From Lysobacter firmicutimachus (lineage in GTDB: Bacteria > Pseudomonadota > Gammaproteobacteria > Xanthomonadales > Xanthomonadaceae): a stretch of DNA of 64,000 bases. The stretch is taken from contig NZ_JBANDL010000002.1 in NCBI RefSeq assembly GCF_037027445.1, positions 5,030,001 to 5,094,000 of the forward strand, in the 5' to 3' direction. Positions 9,040-17,179 of this stretch are shown here, one piece after another. The position numbers and the translations under genes are program-made. The notes under the pieces are model-generated. The model saw only the letters and a program-made list of their open reading frames with translations, was not told where the DNA came from and did no database searches. Within the stretch, counting starts at the first letter, position 1; every line of letters begins with the position of its first letter.

Positions 9040-9068
9040 GACGCGGGCATCGTCCGGATGCCCGCGTC
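9040..9068. terminator. Strong hairpin between convergent tdk and nucleotidyltransferase genes
   Basis: A perfect 12-bp stem (GACGCGGGCATC / GATGCCCGCGTC) with a 5-base loop lies 44 bp past the stop of the leftward nucleotidyltransferase gene and about 160 bp past tdk. On the minus strand it is followed by a C-run and AATTTTCC, a weak U-tract, so termination is plausible but not textbook. Confidence 0.45.
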
Positions 9069-9112
9069 GCGGCGGCGCCGGGGGATTCGCTCTTGCTCGG
9101 CGCTCTACCCGC

Positions 9113-9940
9113 TCACCCCAGCGCCGAGCGGAAGTACGCGTCCAGCGCCTGCTGCCGCCCGCCGCCGGCGGGCAACGACGGCGGCGGCGCCTGCATCCGC
9201 GCCAACTCGGCTTCGAGGAAATCGCTGATCGCGGCGATCCGCGGCCCGGCCTCGGTTTCGGCGCTGCGCCGCTTGCGCTCCAGCAGGGCGTCGATGGCCG
9301 CACGCACCGGCCCGTCCGGCAGCAGGGGTTCCAGCAGGTGTTCGAACGCCATCGGCGGCGGCGTGCGCTCACGTTCGATCCATTGACAGGCCAGCACCGG
9401 GCGCAGCGCGTACAGGTACTTCTTGGTGCGGATCGCCTCGCCGCCGAGGTGACCGCGGAAGGTGCCGCTGGCCAGGCTCAAATAGTGGTGCCAGGCCGCG
9501 ATCGGCGAGTAGCACTGCTCGGCCAGCCGGCGCAGGCCGGGGCCCAGCACGGGGTCCTCGCGGTACACCACCGGCGAGCGCACCCATTCCAGCAGGGTCG
9601 GGTTGGACTTGGACAACAGGCGCAAGGCCTTGCGCAGGTCCCAGCCGCTGACGTCCAGGTCGTGCTCGATCGGCAGCTCGATCACGTCGCGCTGCGGCTG
9701 GTTCGGACCGGTCAGCTCGTTGACGGTCAGGTACCAGTCGCGCTCGTGCACGTAGACGAAGCGCGCGTCGTAGTCGCTGTCGGGCGAGGAGAAGCCCCAG
9801 CCGCGGCTGCCCGACTCGCAGGCATAGACGATCCGCACCGCGTGCTCGCGCTCGATCGCCGCCAGGGCGTCTAGCACCGCGCGGCGCTTGTCGTCGGCGA
9901 TGGGATGCAATAGTTCGGGCGGAGCGGACAGGACGGTCAT
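9113..9940 (-). CDS. Predicted nucleotidyltransferase (YcgL/COG3541-like, pol beta superfamily)
   Basis: 275 residues. The pol-beta-type active site appears near residues 42-58: ESGSRGWGF followed by SPDSDYDARF, i.e. GS then the metal-binding DxD. The second half contains the helical segment SLASGTFRGHL and IRTKKYLYALRPVLACQW, typical of this family. The family is predicted to transfer nucleotides to an unknown substrate, and RNA repair and signalling roles have been proposed. No partner toxin or small subunit is adjacent, so this is not an obvious MNT-type antitoxin. Confidence 0.8.
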   Translation of the reverse strand: MTVLSAPPELLHPIADDKRRAVLDALAAIEREHAVRIVYACESGSRGWGFSSPDSDYDARFVYVHERDWYLTVNELTGPNQPQRDVIELPIEHDLDVSGWDLRKALRLLSKSNPTLLEWVRSPVVYREDPVLGPGLRRLAEQCYSPIAAWHHYLSLASGTFRGHLGGEAIRTKKYLYALRPVLACQWIERERTPPPMAFEHLLEPLLPDGPVRAAIDALLERKRRSAETEAGPRIAAISDFLEAELARMQAPPPSLPAGGGRQQALDAYFRSALG

Positions 9941-10066
9941 GCGCGGACGACGACAGCGGACGGCCGTCCAGTCTAGCCGCGTCGCCGCGCCGACTTCATC
10001 GTCGCCACACCGGCGCCCGCCACTGTCGTATCGTTGCCCGCGTCCTCACTCCCGCCCGCTCGCCCG

Positions 10067-10594
10067 ATGCCGCCGACCCTGCCGATCCAGACCGAACGCC
10101 TGCTGCTGCGCGAACTCACCCCCGCCGACGCGCCTTTCATCCTCGAACTGGTCACCGACCCGGCCTTCCTGCAGAACATCGGCGACCGCGGGGTGCGCGA
10201 TCTGGACACCGCCGCGCGCTACATCGCCGACGGCCCGGCGGCCAGCTACGCCCGCAACGGCTTCGGCCTGTGGCGGGTCGAACTGCGCGACGGCGGCGAA
10301 CCGATCGGCATGTGCGGCCTGCTGCGCCGCGATGCCCTGCCCGACCCGGACATCGGCTACGCCTACCTGCCGCGCCATCGCGCGCGCGGCTACGCGCAGG
10401 AGGCCGGCGCGGCGGTGCTGCGCTACGCGCGCGATGTGCTGGCGCTGCCGCGGGTGCTGGCGATCGTCCATCCGGCCAACGCCGCCTCGATCCGGGTGCT
10501 GGAGCGCCTGGGCCTGCGCGACGAAGGCACGATGCGCATGAACGGCGAAAGCCACGACGTGCGCCTGTTCGCCACCGCGCCGGTCGCGGACTGA
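10067..10594 (+). CDS. GNAT-family N-acetyltransferase (RimJ/RimL-like)
   Basis: 175 residues beginning IQTERLLLRELTPADAPFILEL, the signature N-terminus of RimJ/RimL-type acetyltransferases. Motif A is YLPRHRARGYAQEAGAAVLRYA, and the C-terminal part has HPANAASIRVLERLGLRDEG, the standard CoA-binding and beta-bulge region. These enzymes acetylate protein N-termini or small amines; the substrate is unknown here. The ATG at 10067 is chosen because the fold begins immediately after it. The next gene starts 5 bp after the stop, suggesting co-transcription. Confidence 0.85.
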   Translation: MPPTLPIQTERLLLRELTPADAPFILELVTDPAFLQNIGDRGVRDLDTAARYIADGPAASYARNGFGLWRVELRDGGEPIGMCGLLRRDALPDPDIGYAYLPRHRARGYAQEAGAAVLRYARDVLALPRVLAIVHPANAASIRVLERLGLRDEGTMRMNGESHDVRLFATAPVAD

Positions 10595-10598
10595 ACCC

Positions 10599-11216
10599 AT
10601 GCGCCGCGCGCCGACCCCGCTGTTCGCCCCGCTGTTCGCCTTGCTGCTGGCGGCCAGCGCGGCGGCGCAGGCGCGGCTGCCGGCCGTGCGCGACGGCGAC
10701 CTGATCTTCCAGGTCTCGCGCTCCTCACAAAGCCAGGCGATCCAGCGCGCGACCGGCTCGCGCTACAGCCATATGGGCGTGATCCTGCACCGCGACGGCC
10801 GGCCTTACGTGTTCGAAGCGATCGACCCGGTCTCCTACACCCCGCTGGCGACCTGGATCGCGCGCGGCGAACGCGGCCACTACGTGCTCAAGCGCCTGCG
10901 CACGCCACCGGACGCGGCCCAGCAGGCGCGGCTGCGTGCGCAGGCGGCGCCGTTCCTCGGCCGGCGCTACGACCTGGCGTTCGAATGGTCGGACCGGCGC
11001 ATCTACTGCAGCGAGCTGGCCTGGAAGCTGTACAAGCGCGGACTCGGCCTGCGCATCGGCCAGACCCGGCCGCTGCGCAGCTTCCGCCTCGACGATCCGG
11101 CGGTGAAGGCCAAGCTGCGCGAGCGTTACGGCAAACGCGTGCCGCTGGACGAGCCGGTGATCGCGCCGGCGGCGATGTTCGATTCGCCTTTGCTGCGTAC
11201 CGTCGCTTCGGGCTGA
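10599..11216 (+). CDS. YiiX-like permuted papain-fold cysteine hydrolase, exported
   Basis: 205 residues with a signal peptide (FALLLAASAAAQA). The permuted NlpC/P60-type order is seen: GDLIFQVSRSSQSQAIQRAT, then SRYSHMGVIL (catalytic His), and much later RIYCSELAWKLYKRG (catalytic Cys). Known YiiX/YebB-like proteins are lipid- or peptide-directed hydrolases of unclear substrate. It follows the GNAT gene by 5 bp. The 3' end overlaps the convergent lipoprotein gene by 91 bp. Confidence 0.85.
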   Translation: MRRAPTPLFAPLFALLLAASAAAQARLPAVRDGDLIFQVSRSSQSQAIQRATGSRYSHMGVILHRDGRPYVFEAIDPVSYTPLATWIARGERGHYVLKRLRTPPDAAQQARLRAQAAPFLGRRYDLAFEWSDRRIYCSELAWKLYKRGLGLRIGQTRPLRSFRLDDPAVKAKLRERYGKRVPLDEPVIAPAAMFDSPLLRTVASG

Positions 11217-12499
11217 ACCCAGGCCCCGCGCAGCCGCGCCCGGCCATCGACCAGATCGGTCCAGACCGCATAGGCCCTGCCGCCGGCCAGGGCCAGTTGC
11301 GGGAAGCCGGTGCCGCGGCCGCGGCCGCGCACCTGGGCCAGATTCAATCGCTGCCGTTCCTGCGCCAGATCCGGCGCCAACCGCGCCAACTGCAGGCGCT
11401 GTCCATCGCGATCCTCGCGCAGCCACAGCACCCAGGCCTGATCCGCATCCAATGCAAGATCGACCCGGCCCTGGACGGCTTCGCCGCGGTCCAGGATCAA
11501 GGGCGCGCCGAAGCGCTCGCCGCCGTCGGCGCTGGCGGCGACCCGCACCGACGGCGCCTCGCCGGCGCCGGTGTACCAGGCCACCAGGGCGCGGTCGCCT
11601 TGGGCCGCGACCGCCGGCCCGTTGACCGGACACCCCGGCATCACCCAGCCGTCGCCGTGCACCGGTTGCGGCGGCGTCCAGGCGCCGTCGACCAGACGGG
11701 TCGCGGCGATGTCGCGCACCTCCTGCTCGCCGCGGTCGCGGTAGACCAGCAAGGCGCCGCGCGCGGTCGCGACGGCGTCGGTCTGGCAGCAGTCGCAGGT
11801 GCGGGTATCGAGTACCGCTTCGCCGGAACGTTTGAGGTCGGCGCCGAAACGCACGCTGCGCAAGGTCATGGCGCCGCCGTGGCCGGCGTGTTCGCCATGG
11901 CCCTCGCCTTTGCCGCTGGCGCGGCCGTCGAGCCACGCCACCCGCATCGCGTCGGCGCCCTCGGCCCACAGCGAAACGAAGCCGTGTTCGGTCGCGGTGC
12001 CGTCGTCGTTGACCGCCAACGGCGCCGACCAATGCGCGCCGCCGTCGGCCGAGCGCACCAGCACCACGTCGTAGGCGTAGGGTGCGGCGCCCGACTTGCG
12101 CAGCCAATGGGCCCACAGCGCGCCGTCGGCCGCCATCGCCAAGTGCGGCGTGTCGGCCCAGTTCACGAACCAGTCGCGGCCGTGCGCGACGGTCCGCGGC
12201 GCGCCGCGCCAGCGCCCGTTCGCATCGGCCTGGGCGAACTTCAGCGCGTGCAGGCCCTCGCGCGATTCGATCCACGACAGCAGCAGGCCGCCGTCGGGGG
12301 TGGCGATCAGATCCGGCTGGGCGCCGCCGTCGACCGGCAGCGGCCAGTCGTCGACCTGCCAAGGCGGCGAGGCGGCTGCGGCCGGCGTCGGGTTCGCCGC
12401 CGAAACCGCGGCGCGTTGCGGCGCCTGGGACGTATCGCAGGCGACGACGGCCAACGCGGCCAGGGCCGGCAACCAACGACGGATCGAAGAAGGAAGCAT
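11126..12499 (-). CDS. Sialidase-like beta-propeller lipoprotein with Cys/His clusters
   Basis: 457 residues. The signal peptide ends in lipobox VVAC near residue 21. The body contains repeated Asp-box-like blades (RSADGGAHWSAP, ASADGGERFGAP) of the BNR/sialidase propeller fold. Between blades lie a His-rich loop (GHGEHAGHGG), the cluster CDCCQTDAV and the motif PGCPVNGPAV. Catalytic sialidase residues are not obvious, so sialidase activity is not claimed; the Cys/His elements suggest a metal or redox role. The start at 12499 gives the lipobox. The last 30 codons overlap the opposite-strand YiiX-like gene. Confidence 0.7.
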   Translation of the reverse strand: MLPSSIRRWLPALAALAVVACDTSQAPQRAAVSAANPTPAAAASPPWQVDDWPLPVDGGAQPDLIATPDGGLLLSWIESREGLHALKFAQADANGRWRGAPRTVAHGRDWFVNWADTPHLAMAADGALWAHWLRKSGAAPYAYDVVLVRSADGGAHWSAPLAVNDDGTATEHGFVSLWAEGADAMRVAWLDGRASGKGEGHGEHAGHGGAMTLRSVRFGADLKRSGEAVLDTRTCDCCQTDAVATARGALLVYRDRGEQEVRDIAATRLVDGAWTPPQPVHGDGWVMPGCPVNGPAVAAQGDRALVAWYTGAGEAPSVRVAASADGGERFGAPLILDRGEAVQGRVDLALDADQAWVLWLREDRDGQRLQLARLAPDLAQERQRLNLAQVRGRGRGTGFPQLALAGGRAYAVWTDLVDGRARLRGAWVQPEATVRSKGESNIAAGAITGSSSGTRLP

Positions 12500-12587
12500 C
12501 GGCGCAGACCCACAGCGAGGACGGCGCCATTGTGCGGGGCGGCGGCCCGTCGCCGTCAACGCCGATACGCGGCATTTCGCCGCGCAC

Positions 12588-13232
12588 TCAAGCGCCGCGC
12601 CGCCAGACCCGGCAGCGGTTGTTGGCCGGCATGGCCAGGTCGGCGGCCAGGGCCAGGCCGTGGCCGGCGGCCAAGGCGTCGACCGCCTCGGCATCGCGCA
12701 GGCCCGACGCCGGATCGCGCGCCTTCAGCCAGGCATCGAATTCGCGGTTGCTGTCGCTGGTGTAACGCCCTTGGTAATTGAACGGCCCATAGACCGCGAC
12801 CGTGGCCTGCGCGGCCAGCACCGCCGCCAAGCCGGCGAAGAGCGCCTCGACCTGCGGCCAACTCATGATGTGCAGGGTGTTGGCGCTGAACGCCGCATCA
12901 AAACCCGGCCCGCGTCTGTCCGCTGCGGGCGGCGGCGCCGGCAACGGCACCAGCCCGGTCGCCGACCCGGCCACCGCCTCCAGCGCGATCGGTGCCGGCG
13001 TGTTCGCCAGCCCCGCCTCGTCCAGCCACAGCCGGATGCCGGGCAGGTGCTCGGCGCGATCCGAACACTGCCAGCGCAGCCACGGCATCGCCGCGGCGAA
13101 GTGCACCGCGTGCTGGCCGGTGCCGCTGCCGATCTCCAGCACCTCGCGGCGATCGGCGAAGCATTCGCGCAGCACGGCCAGGATGGGCTCGCGGTTGCGC
13201 TCGCAGGCGGGGGAATGGGGTCGTCCTGGCAT
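12588..13232 (-). CDS. DUF938 family SAM-dependent methyltransferase-like protein
   Basis: 214 residues. The SAM-binding motif I reads VLEIGSGTGQHAVHFA near residues 30-46. It is followed by WQCSDRAEHLPGI and DAAFSANTLHIMSW, then YGPFNYQGRYTSDSNREFDAWLKARDPASG, all characteristic of DUF938. The fold is that of class I methyltransferases and the substrate is unknown. It is transcribed divergently from hipBA, with the operator array in the 178-bp spacer. Confidence 0.88.
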   Translation of the reverse strand: MPGRPHSPACERNREPILAVLRECFADRREVLEIGSGTGQHAVHFAAAMPWLRWQCSDRAEHLPGIRLWLDEAGLANTPAPIALEAVAGSATGLVPLPAPPPAADRRGPGFDAAFSANTLHIMSWPQVEALFAGLAAVLAAQATVAVYGPFNYQGRYTSDSNREFDAWLKARDPASGLRDAEAVDALAAGHGLALAADLAMPANNRCRVWRRGA

Positions 13233-13301
13233 CGGTATTTCCTAAGGATCAGCGCGCCGGCCTATCGGCGGATGGCATGCCTTTGCCAGCGCAGCCCGAC
13301 T

Positions 13302-13402
13302 ATGTAACCGATCGACGACATTAGCCAAATGTAATCGATCGTCGACATTCACCTGATGTACACGAACGGCGACATAATAAGTTAGTCAACGATCGCTGAC
13401 TT
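13302..13402 (+). promoter_or_regulatory. Four-operator array of hipBA, 27-bp period
   Basis: Three 20-bp imperfect palindromes of form ATGTAnnCGATCGnCGACAT start at 13302, 13329 and 13356 (the third has GAACGG in its core). A fourth palindrome, GTCAACGATCGCTGAC at 13385-13400, shares the CGATCG core. The four centres fall at 13311.5, 13338.5, 13365.5 and 13392.5, exactly 27 bp apart. A -10-like CATAAT (13373-13378) overlaps operator 3, and operator 4 ends just before the ATG. E. coli hipBA also has multiple HipB operators, so autorepression by the HTH antitoxin is the natural reading. Confidence 0.75.
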
Positions 13403-13410
13403 CCGCCGCC

Positions 13411-14274
13411 ATGCCCATCATCAAGACCCCGCAAGATCTGGCCGCCGTGATCCGCAGCCGCCGCAAACAACTCGGCTGGGATCAGGCGACGCTCGCGCGC
13501 CAGGCAGGAGTCAGTCGTCAATGGGTGATTGATGTGGAAAAGGGCAAACCTCGCGCCGAACTGGAACTGATACTGCGCAGTTTGAACGCATTAGGCTTGT
13601 CTTTGACGAGCGCAGTCCTCGAAGGGCCAGCTACGCAGAATGCGGTCGATGCGTCCCGCGCACGACCCGATCGAACCCGGCGAAGCAAGTCTCGCTCGGA
13701 TATCGCCTCTGCTCCAAGATCCGCCACGACGGAAGAATCCAGCACCAGCGCTGCCGCGCGGCTGGCCGAACTGAGTCGTTCGCAGCCGAACTCCGCGGCA
13801 GCGGCCATTCTGCGTAGTTCCAGTGTTTTGCGACAAGCGGCCCAACTCGCTCCGCCGAGACAATCCAAATCCGCCGCGGAAATTCTGAGAAGCTCCACCA
13901 CGTTGCGGGCCGCCGCCCAACTCGCCCAGCCACCGCTACCCAAGTCCGCCGCCGAAATCCTGAGAAGCTCCACCACGTTGCGGGCCGTCGCCCAACTCGC
14001 CCGGCCACCGCTACCCAAGTCCGCCGCAGAGATCCTGCGCGGCTCCAGCGCGCTGCGAGCGGCCACTCAATTCGTCGAACGCCCGCAGCCGCAATCGGCC
14101 GCACAATTGTTGGCCGCAACCGGTACGCGCAAAGGCAAGGCCGACGCTGCGACCTCCCCCCGCGCGCCCCAGCCGCGGAAGCCGAAGGACGCCAAAACCA
14201 AGGCGAAGAAGAAACCGGCCTCGGAAAAATCCGCCGCCTCCGATAGCAGCGTGAAAAAAGGAAAGAAGCGCTGA
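13411..14274 (+). CDS. hipB: HipB-like HTH antitoxin with a C-terminal tandem-repeat domain and basic tail
   Basis: 287 residues, over three times the 88 of E. coli HipB. Residues 6-63 form an XRE-type helix-turn-helix (DQATLARQAGVSRQWVIDVE), ending in the RSLNALGLSL segment seen in HipB. A Ser/Arg-rich linker follows. Residues 127-236 hold about four and a half copies of a 25-residue unit, KSAAEILRSSTTLRAAAQLA plus PPLP-type linkers; two central copies are nearly identical in DNA. The tail from 240 is Lys-rich (KTKAKKKP, VKKGKKR). The stop overlaps the hipA start by one base. Likely role: neutralise HipA and repress the operon; the added domains are of unknown function. Confidence 0.85.
   Translation: MPIIKTPQDLAAVIRSRRKQLGWDQATLARQAGVSRQWVIDVEKGKPRAELELILRSLNALGLSLTSAVLEGPATQNAVDASRARPDRTRRSKSRSDIASAPRSATTEESSTSAAARLAELSRSQPNSAAAAILRSSSVLRQAAQLAPPRQSKSAAEILRSSTTLRAAAQLAQPPLPKSAAEILRSSTTLRAVAQLARPPLPKSAAEILRGSSALRAATQFVERPQPQSAAQLLAATGTRKGKADAATSPRAPQPRKPKDAKTKAKKKPASEKSAASDSSVKKGKKR
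13789..14091 (+). repeat. 75-bp in-frame tandem repeats within hipB
   Basis: Units begin at 13789 (26 codons, diverged), 13867, 13942 and 14017 (25 codons each). The units at 13867 and 13942 differ at only a few positions, indicating recent duplication. Each encodes a predicted short amphipathic helix followed by a Pro-containing linker. A partial fifth unit continues to about 14118. Confidence 0.85.
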
Positions 14275-15590
14275 TGGAGCTTTGGACACTGCTCAACGGG
14301 CAACATATCGGAACCGTATGGACCGATCGGGCCGGCGGCCTCCATTTCCGCTATGAAAGCGCTTGGCGCGACTCGCCCGAAGCGATCCCTCTTTCTCTTT
14401 GCTTGCCGTTCTCCTTCGAAAGCTTCGACCAAGAAAGGATTTCGGCGGTGCTTTGGGGCTTGCTCCCGGACAACGCACACACCTTGCAACGCTGGGCTCA
14501 GGCCTACCAAGTGTCGGCCAGCAACCCCGTAGCCCTGCTTGCGCACGTGGGCGAAGACTGTGCCGGCGCTTTGCAGTTCATCAAGCCCGAGCGTCTGCAG
14601 GACTTGCTCGAAGGAAAAATGGACGGCCAAGAGCCGCTGGACGAGGCGGACATCGCCGATCGGTTGCGCCGCCTTCGCCAGGACAGCGGCGCGTCACGCC
14701 GACCCGACGATGTCGGCCAGTTCAGCCTGGCCGGCGCGCAGCCGAAGATCGCCCTGCTCGAAGAAGATGCTCGGTGGTATGTTCCGAGCGGCCGGATTCC
14801 CACTACCCATATCCTCAAGCCGCCCAGCGGGGATTTCGACGGATTCGCCGAAAACGAGCATTTCTGCCTGCGTCTTGCGGCCGAACTGGGAATGAACTCC
14901 GCGCGAACGCAGGTCGTTCGATTCGGGAACGAGAAAGCGATATGCGTGGAGCGCTACGACCGTGATCGGCGCGAAGACGGCGCTTGGCAGCGAATCCATC
15001 AGGAAGATTTCTGCCAAGCGCTGGCAACGCCTCCTCAACGCAAGTACCAGAACCAAGGCGGCCCTTCGCCAAAGAGCATGGCCGCCTTGCTCAGATTGCA
15101 TTCGAGCGATGCCAGAGAAGACGTCGAACAGCTGTTCCTCGCATTGGGCTTCAATTGGATGATCGCCGGAACCGACGCGCATGCGAAGAACTACTCGCTG
15201 CTCCTCGGAGAACGCGGCGCCATTCGTCTGGCGCCGCTATACGACATCTCCAGCGTGCTTCCGTACAAGAAACGCCTGCAGAGAAAGATCAACTTGGCGA
15301 TGAAGATCGGAAATCACTATCGCTGGTGGGACGTCAACATCAACGATTGGATTTCGCTGAGTTCGGAGCTGTCCCTCGAACCGGGTTTCGTCGTCGATGT
15401 CCTCAAGGGGATGGCATCCCAGCTGCCGGACCTGGCGCTGACGGAGGCCAGGCGAATGCGGGAAGACGGCCTGGATCACCCGATCCTCCCCCGGCTCACC
15501 GACGAGATCCAGAAGTCTTGCCTGCGGGCATCGCGATTGCTGTCGCTGCCGTCGCGCGTGCGCGCCAAGGGAGAAGCGCCTGTCGCGTAA
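14274..15590 (+). CDS. hipA: HipA-like serine/threonine kinase toxin
   Basis: 438 residues, the toxin of a type II HipBA module; E. coli HipA phosphorylates glutamyl-tRNA synthetase. Visible are the N-terminal HipA domain (PLSLCLPF, LLPDN), the autophosphorylation/P-loop-like segment FSLAGAQPKIAL, catalytic-loop D301xHxxN306 in GTDAHAKNYSLL, and metal-binding D324 in YDISS. All key kinase residues are present, so the toxin looks active. It is translationally coupled to hipB (TGATG). It ends 26 bp from the convergent Hsp70 gene. Its actual target cannot be told. Confidence 0.9.
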   Translation: MELWTLLNGQHIGTVWTDRAGGLHFRYESAWRDSPEAIPLSLCLPFSFESFDQERISAVLWGLLPDNAHTLQRWAQAYQVSASNPVALLAHVGEDCAGALQFIKPERLQDLLEGKMDGQEPLDEADIADRLRRLRQDSGASRRPDDVGQFSLAGAQPKIALLEEDARWYVPSGRIPTTHILKPPSGDFDGFAENEHFCLRLAAELGMNSARTQVVRFGNEKAICVERYDRDRREDGAWQRIHQEDFCQALATPPQRKYQNQGGPSPKSMAALLRLHSSDAREDVEQLFLALGFNWMIAGTDAHAKNYSLLLGERGAIRLAPLYDISSVLPYKKRLQRKINLAMKIGNHYRWWDVNINDWISLSSELSLEPGFVVDVLKGMASQLPDLALTEARRMREDGLDHPILPRLTDEIQKSCLRASRLLSLPSRVRAKGEAPVA

Positions 15591-15616
15591 TCGGCTGGCT
15601 CCGCGACGACCTTGGC

Positions 15617-17065
15617 TCACCCCTTGCGCAACGCCGCGAACGCCAGCCCCGACACCACGCCCAGCGAAGGATCGCCGGCGACCTGCTTGGCGTCCGGGAA
15701 GCAGCGGCGCACGGCTTCGCGCACGTAGGGCGCGCGCGACATGCCGCCGGTCAGGAACACGGTCGCGGGCGGCTCGCCGATGTCCGCCGCGACTTCGGCC
15801 AGCAGTTCGCCGACGAAGCCGAGGAAGGGCTCGGCGGCCTGGCCCAGGTCGGCCGCGCTCGATGCCAGGCCGAGGCCGGTTTCGATGTAGTCGAGTTCGA
15901 CGCGGCTGTCGGCCTGGCTGCTGAGCCGGATCTTGGTCGCTTCGACCGCGCGGCTGAGGCGGGTGGTGTTGCCGGTCTGCTGCAAGGCGATCAGGCGCGG
16001 ACCGAACGGGGCCTCGACCTCGCGATAGCTGTCGCGGCGCTGGAAGTCGCGCTGGCGCACCACGTCGTGCACGGTCGCGGCCTCGACGAAGTGGTGCGCC
16101 GGCACCCGGGTGGCGCCCTTGCCGAACAGCGGCATGAAGCGCGACAGGCTCAGCGACAGGTCGACATCGACGCCGCCGCGGGCGATGCCCCAGGAACCGA
16201 GCACGACCGGGGCCTGGTCGCCGCCGACTTCGGCCAGGGTCACGTCGGTGGTGCCGCCGCCGATGTCGACCACCAGGGTGCGGTGGCGGTGCGCGCTCTG
16301 CGCGTGGTAGCCCAGCGCCGCCGCCACCGGCTCTTCGAGGAACTCGACCTCGTCGAAGCCGGCGCCCTGCGCGGCCTCGGTCAGGATCGCCAGGGCCTGG
16401 TCGCCGCCGGCCGCGCCCATCGAGCTGCGGAACTGCACCGGCCGCCCCAGCACCGCCGCGCGCACGTTGGCGCCGAGCTGCTGGCTGGCGCTGAGGCGGA
16501 TGTGTTCGAGGATGTAGCCGGCGATGCCGACGATGGTCTGGCGCACGTTCGGCGCCAACTGGTAGCCGAGCATGGACTTGGGCGACTGCACCAGGTTGCC
16601 GAAGCCTTCGCTCAGGTAGGCCTCGACCGCGTCCTCGCCGTAGACCGCGTTCTGCAGGGTCGCGGCCGAAGCGCGCGCCTCGCGCACCTGTTGTTCCAGC
16701 CATTGCCGGCGCACGGCGCGGATCGCGTCGCGGCGCAGGTCGGCCTCATTGCGCTGCGCCGGCGCCGGGATCAGCGCCAACGCGGCCTCGCGCTGTTCGG
16801 CGGGCAGGCGCGCGGCCTGCTCGCGCCGGGCCTGGGCCTCGTTGAACGCGCGGGTCTGCTGGGCGCGGGCGCTGCGCACCAGGGCATCGACCTCGGCCTC
16901 CAGCGCATCGGTCAGCTCGAACCGGCTCGGGTCGGGCACCGCCTCGGGAAAGTACACGGTGGTGCGGAACTGGCGTTCCTCGCCGAACTGGACCGTGCGC
17001 ACCGCGCCGTCGATCACCGCCGCGGCGGCGGAGTAGCTGGTGCCGAAATCGATGCCGATCTTCAT
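15617..17065 (-). CDS. yegD: YegD-like Hsp70-family protein
   Basis: 482 residues with the actin-like ATPase domain of Hsp70: phosphate-1 motif IGIDFGTSYS at the N-terminus, phosphate-2 LVVDIGGGTTDVTLAEV near the middle, and the adenosine motif VFLTGGMSRAPYVREAV near the C-terminus. An Ala/Arg/Gln-rich helical insert occupies about residues 55-125. The substrate-binding domain of DnaK is absent, as in YegD. It is probably an ATP-dependent chaperone of unknown client. The start at 17065 puts MKIGIDFG first. It is divergent from mrfA across 164 bp. Confidence 0.88.
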   Translation of the reverse strand: MKIGIDFGTSYSAAAAVIDGAVRTVQFGEERQFRTTVYFPEAVPDPSRFELTDALEAEVDALVRSARAQQTRAFNEAQARREQAARLPAEQREAALALIPAPAQRNEADLRRDAIRAVRRQWLEQQVREARASAATLQNAVYGEDAVEAYLSEGFGNLVQSPKSMLGYQLAPNVRQTIVGIAGYILEHIRLSASQQLGANVRAAVLGRPVQFRSSMGAAGGDQALAILTEAAQGAGFDEVEFLEEPVAAALGYHAQSAHRHRTLVVDIGGGTTDVTLAEVGGDQAPVVLGSWGIARGGVDVDLSLSLSRFMPLFGKGATRVPAHHFVEAATVHDVVRQRDFQRRDSYREVEAPFGPRLIALQQTGNTTRLSRAVEATKIRLSSQADSRVELDYIETGLGLASSAADLGQAAEPFLGFVGELLAEVAADIGEPPATVFLTGGMSRAPYVREAVRRCFPDAKQVAGDPSLGVVSGLAFAALRKG

Positions 17066-17162
17066 GGGACTGGAGCGTTTTGCGGCGCGCAAGGATACCC
17101 GCTGCGCGGCGCCGCGGCCTGAATCGCATGTGGCCGGAGGCGGGAACGCCCCGCATGCGGCC

Positions 17163-17179
17163 GTCTCATACGCTGAGAC
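17163..17179. promoter_or_regulatory. Palindrome GTCTCA-N5-TGAGAC upstream of mrfAB
   Basis: A perfect 6-5-6 inverted repeat 50 bp before the mrfA ATG, in the spacer shared with the divergent Hsp70 gene. A further half-like element, AACGAGAC, follows at 17193-17200. The same architecture, GTCTCA-N5-TGAGAT, occurs at 60616-60632 upstream of rmuC. It is a candidate operator for a common regulator. Confidence 0.45.

Noticed and set aside
9113..9940. Nucleotidyltransferase as antitoxin of a MNT/HEPN toxin-antitoxin pair
   Set aside because: The protein is far longer than MNT antitoxins and no HEPN gene is adjacent.
13789..14091. CRISPR-like array
   Set aside because: The 75-bp units are in frame within hipB, have no unique spacers between identical repeats, and no cas genes are present.
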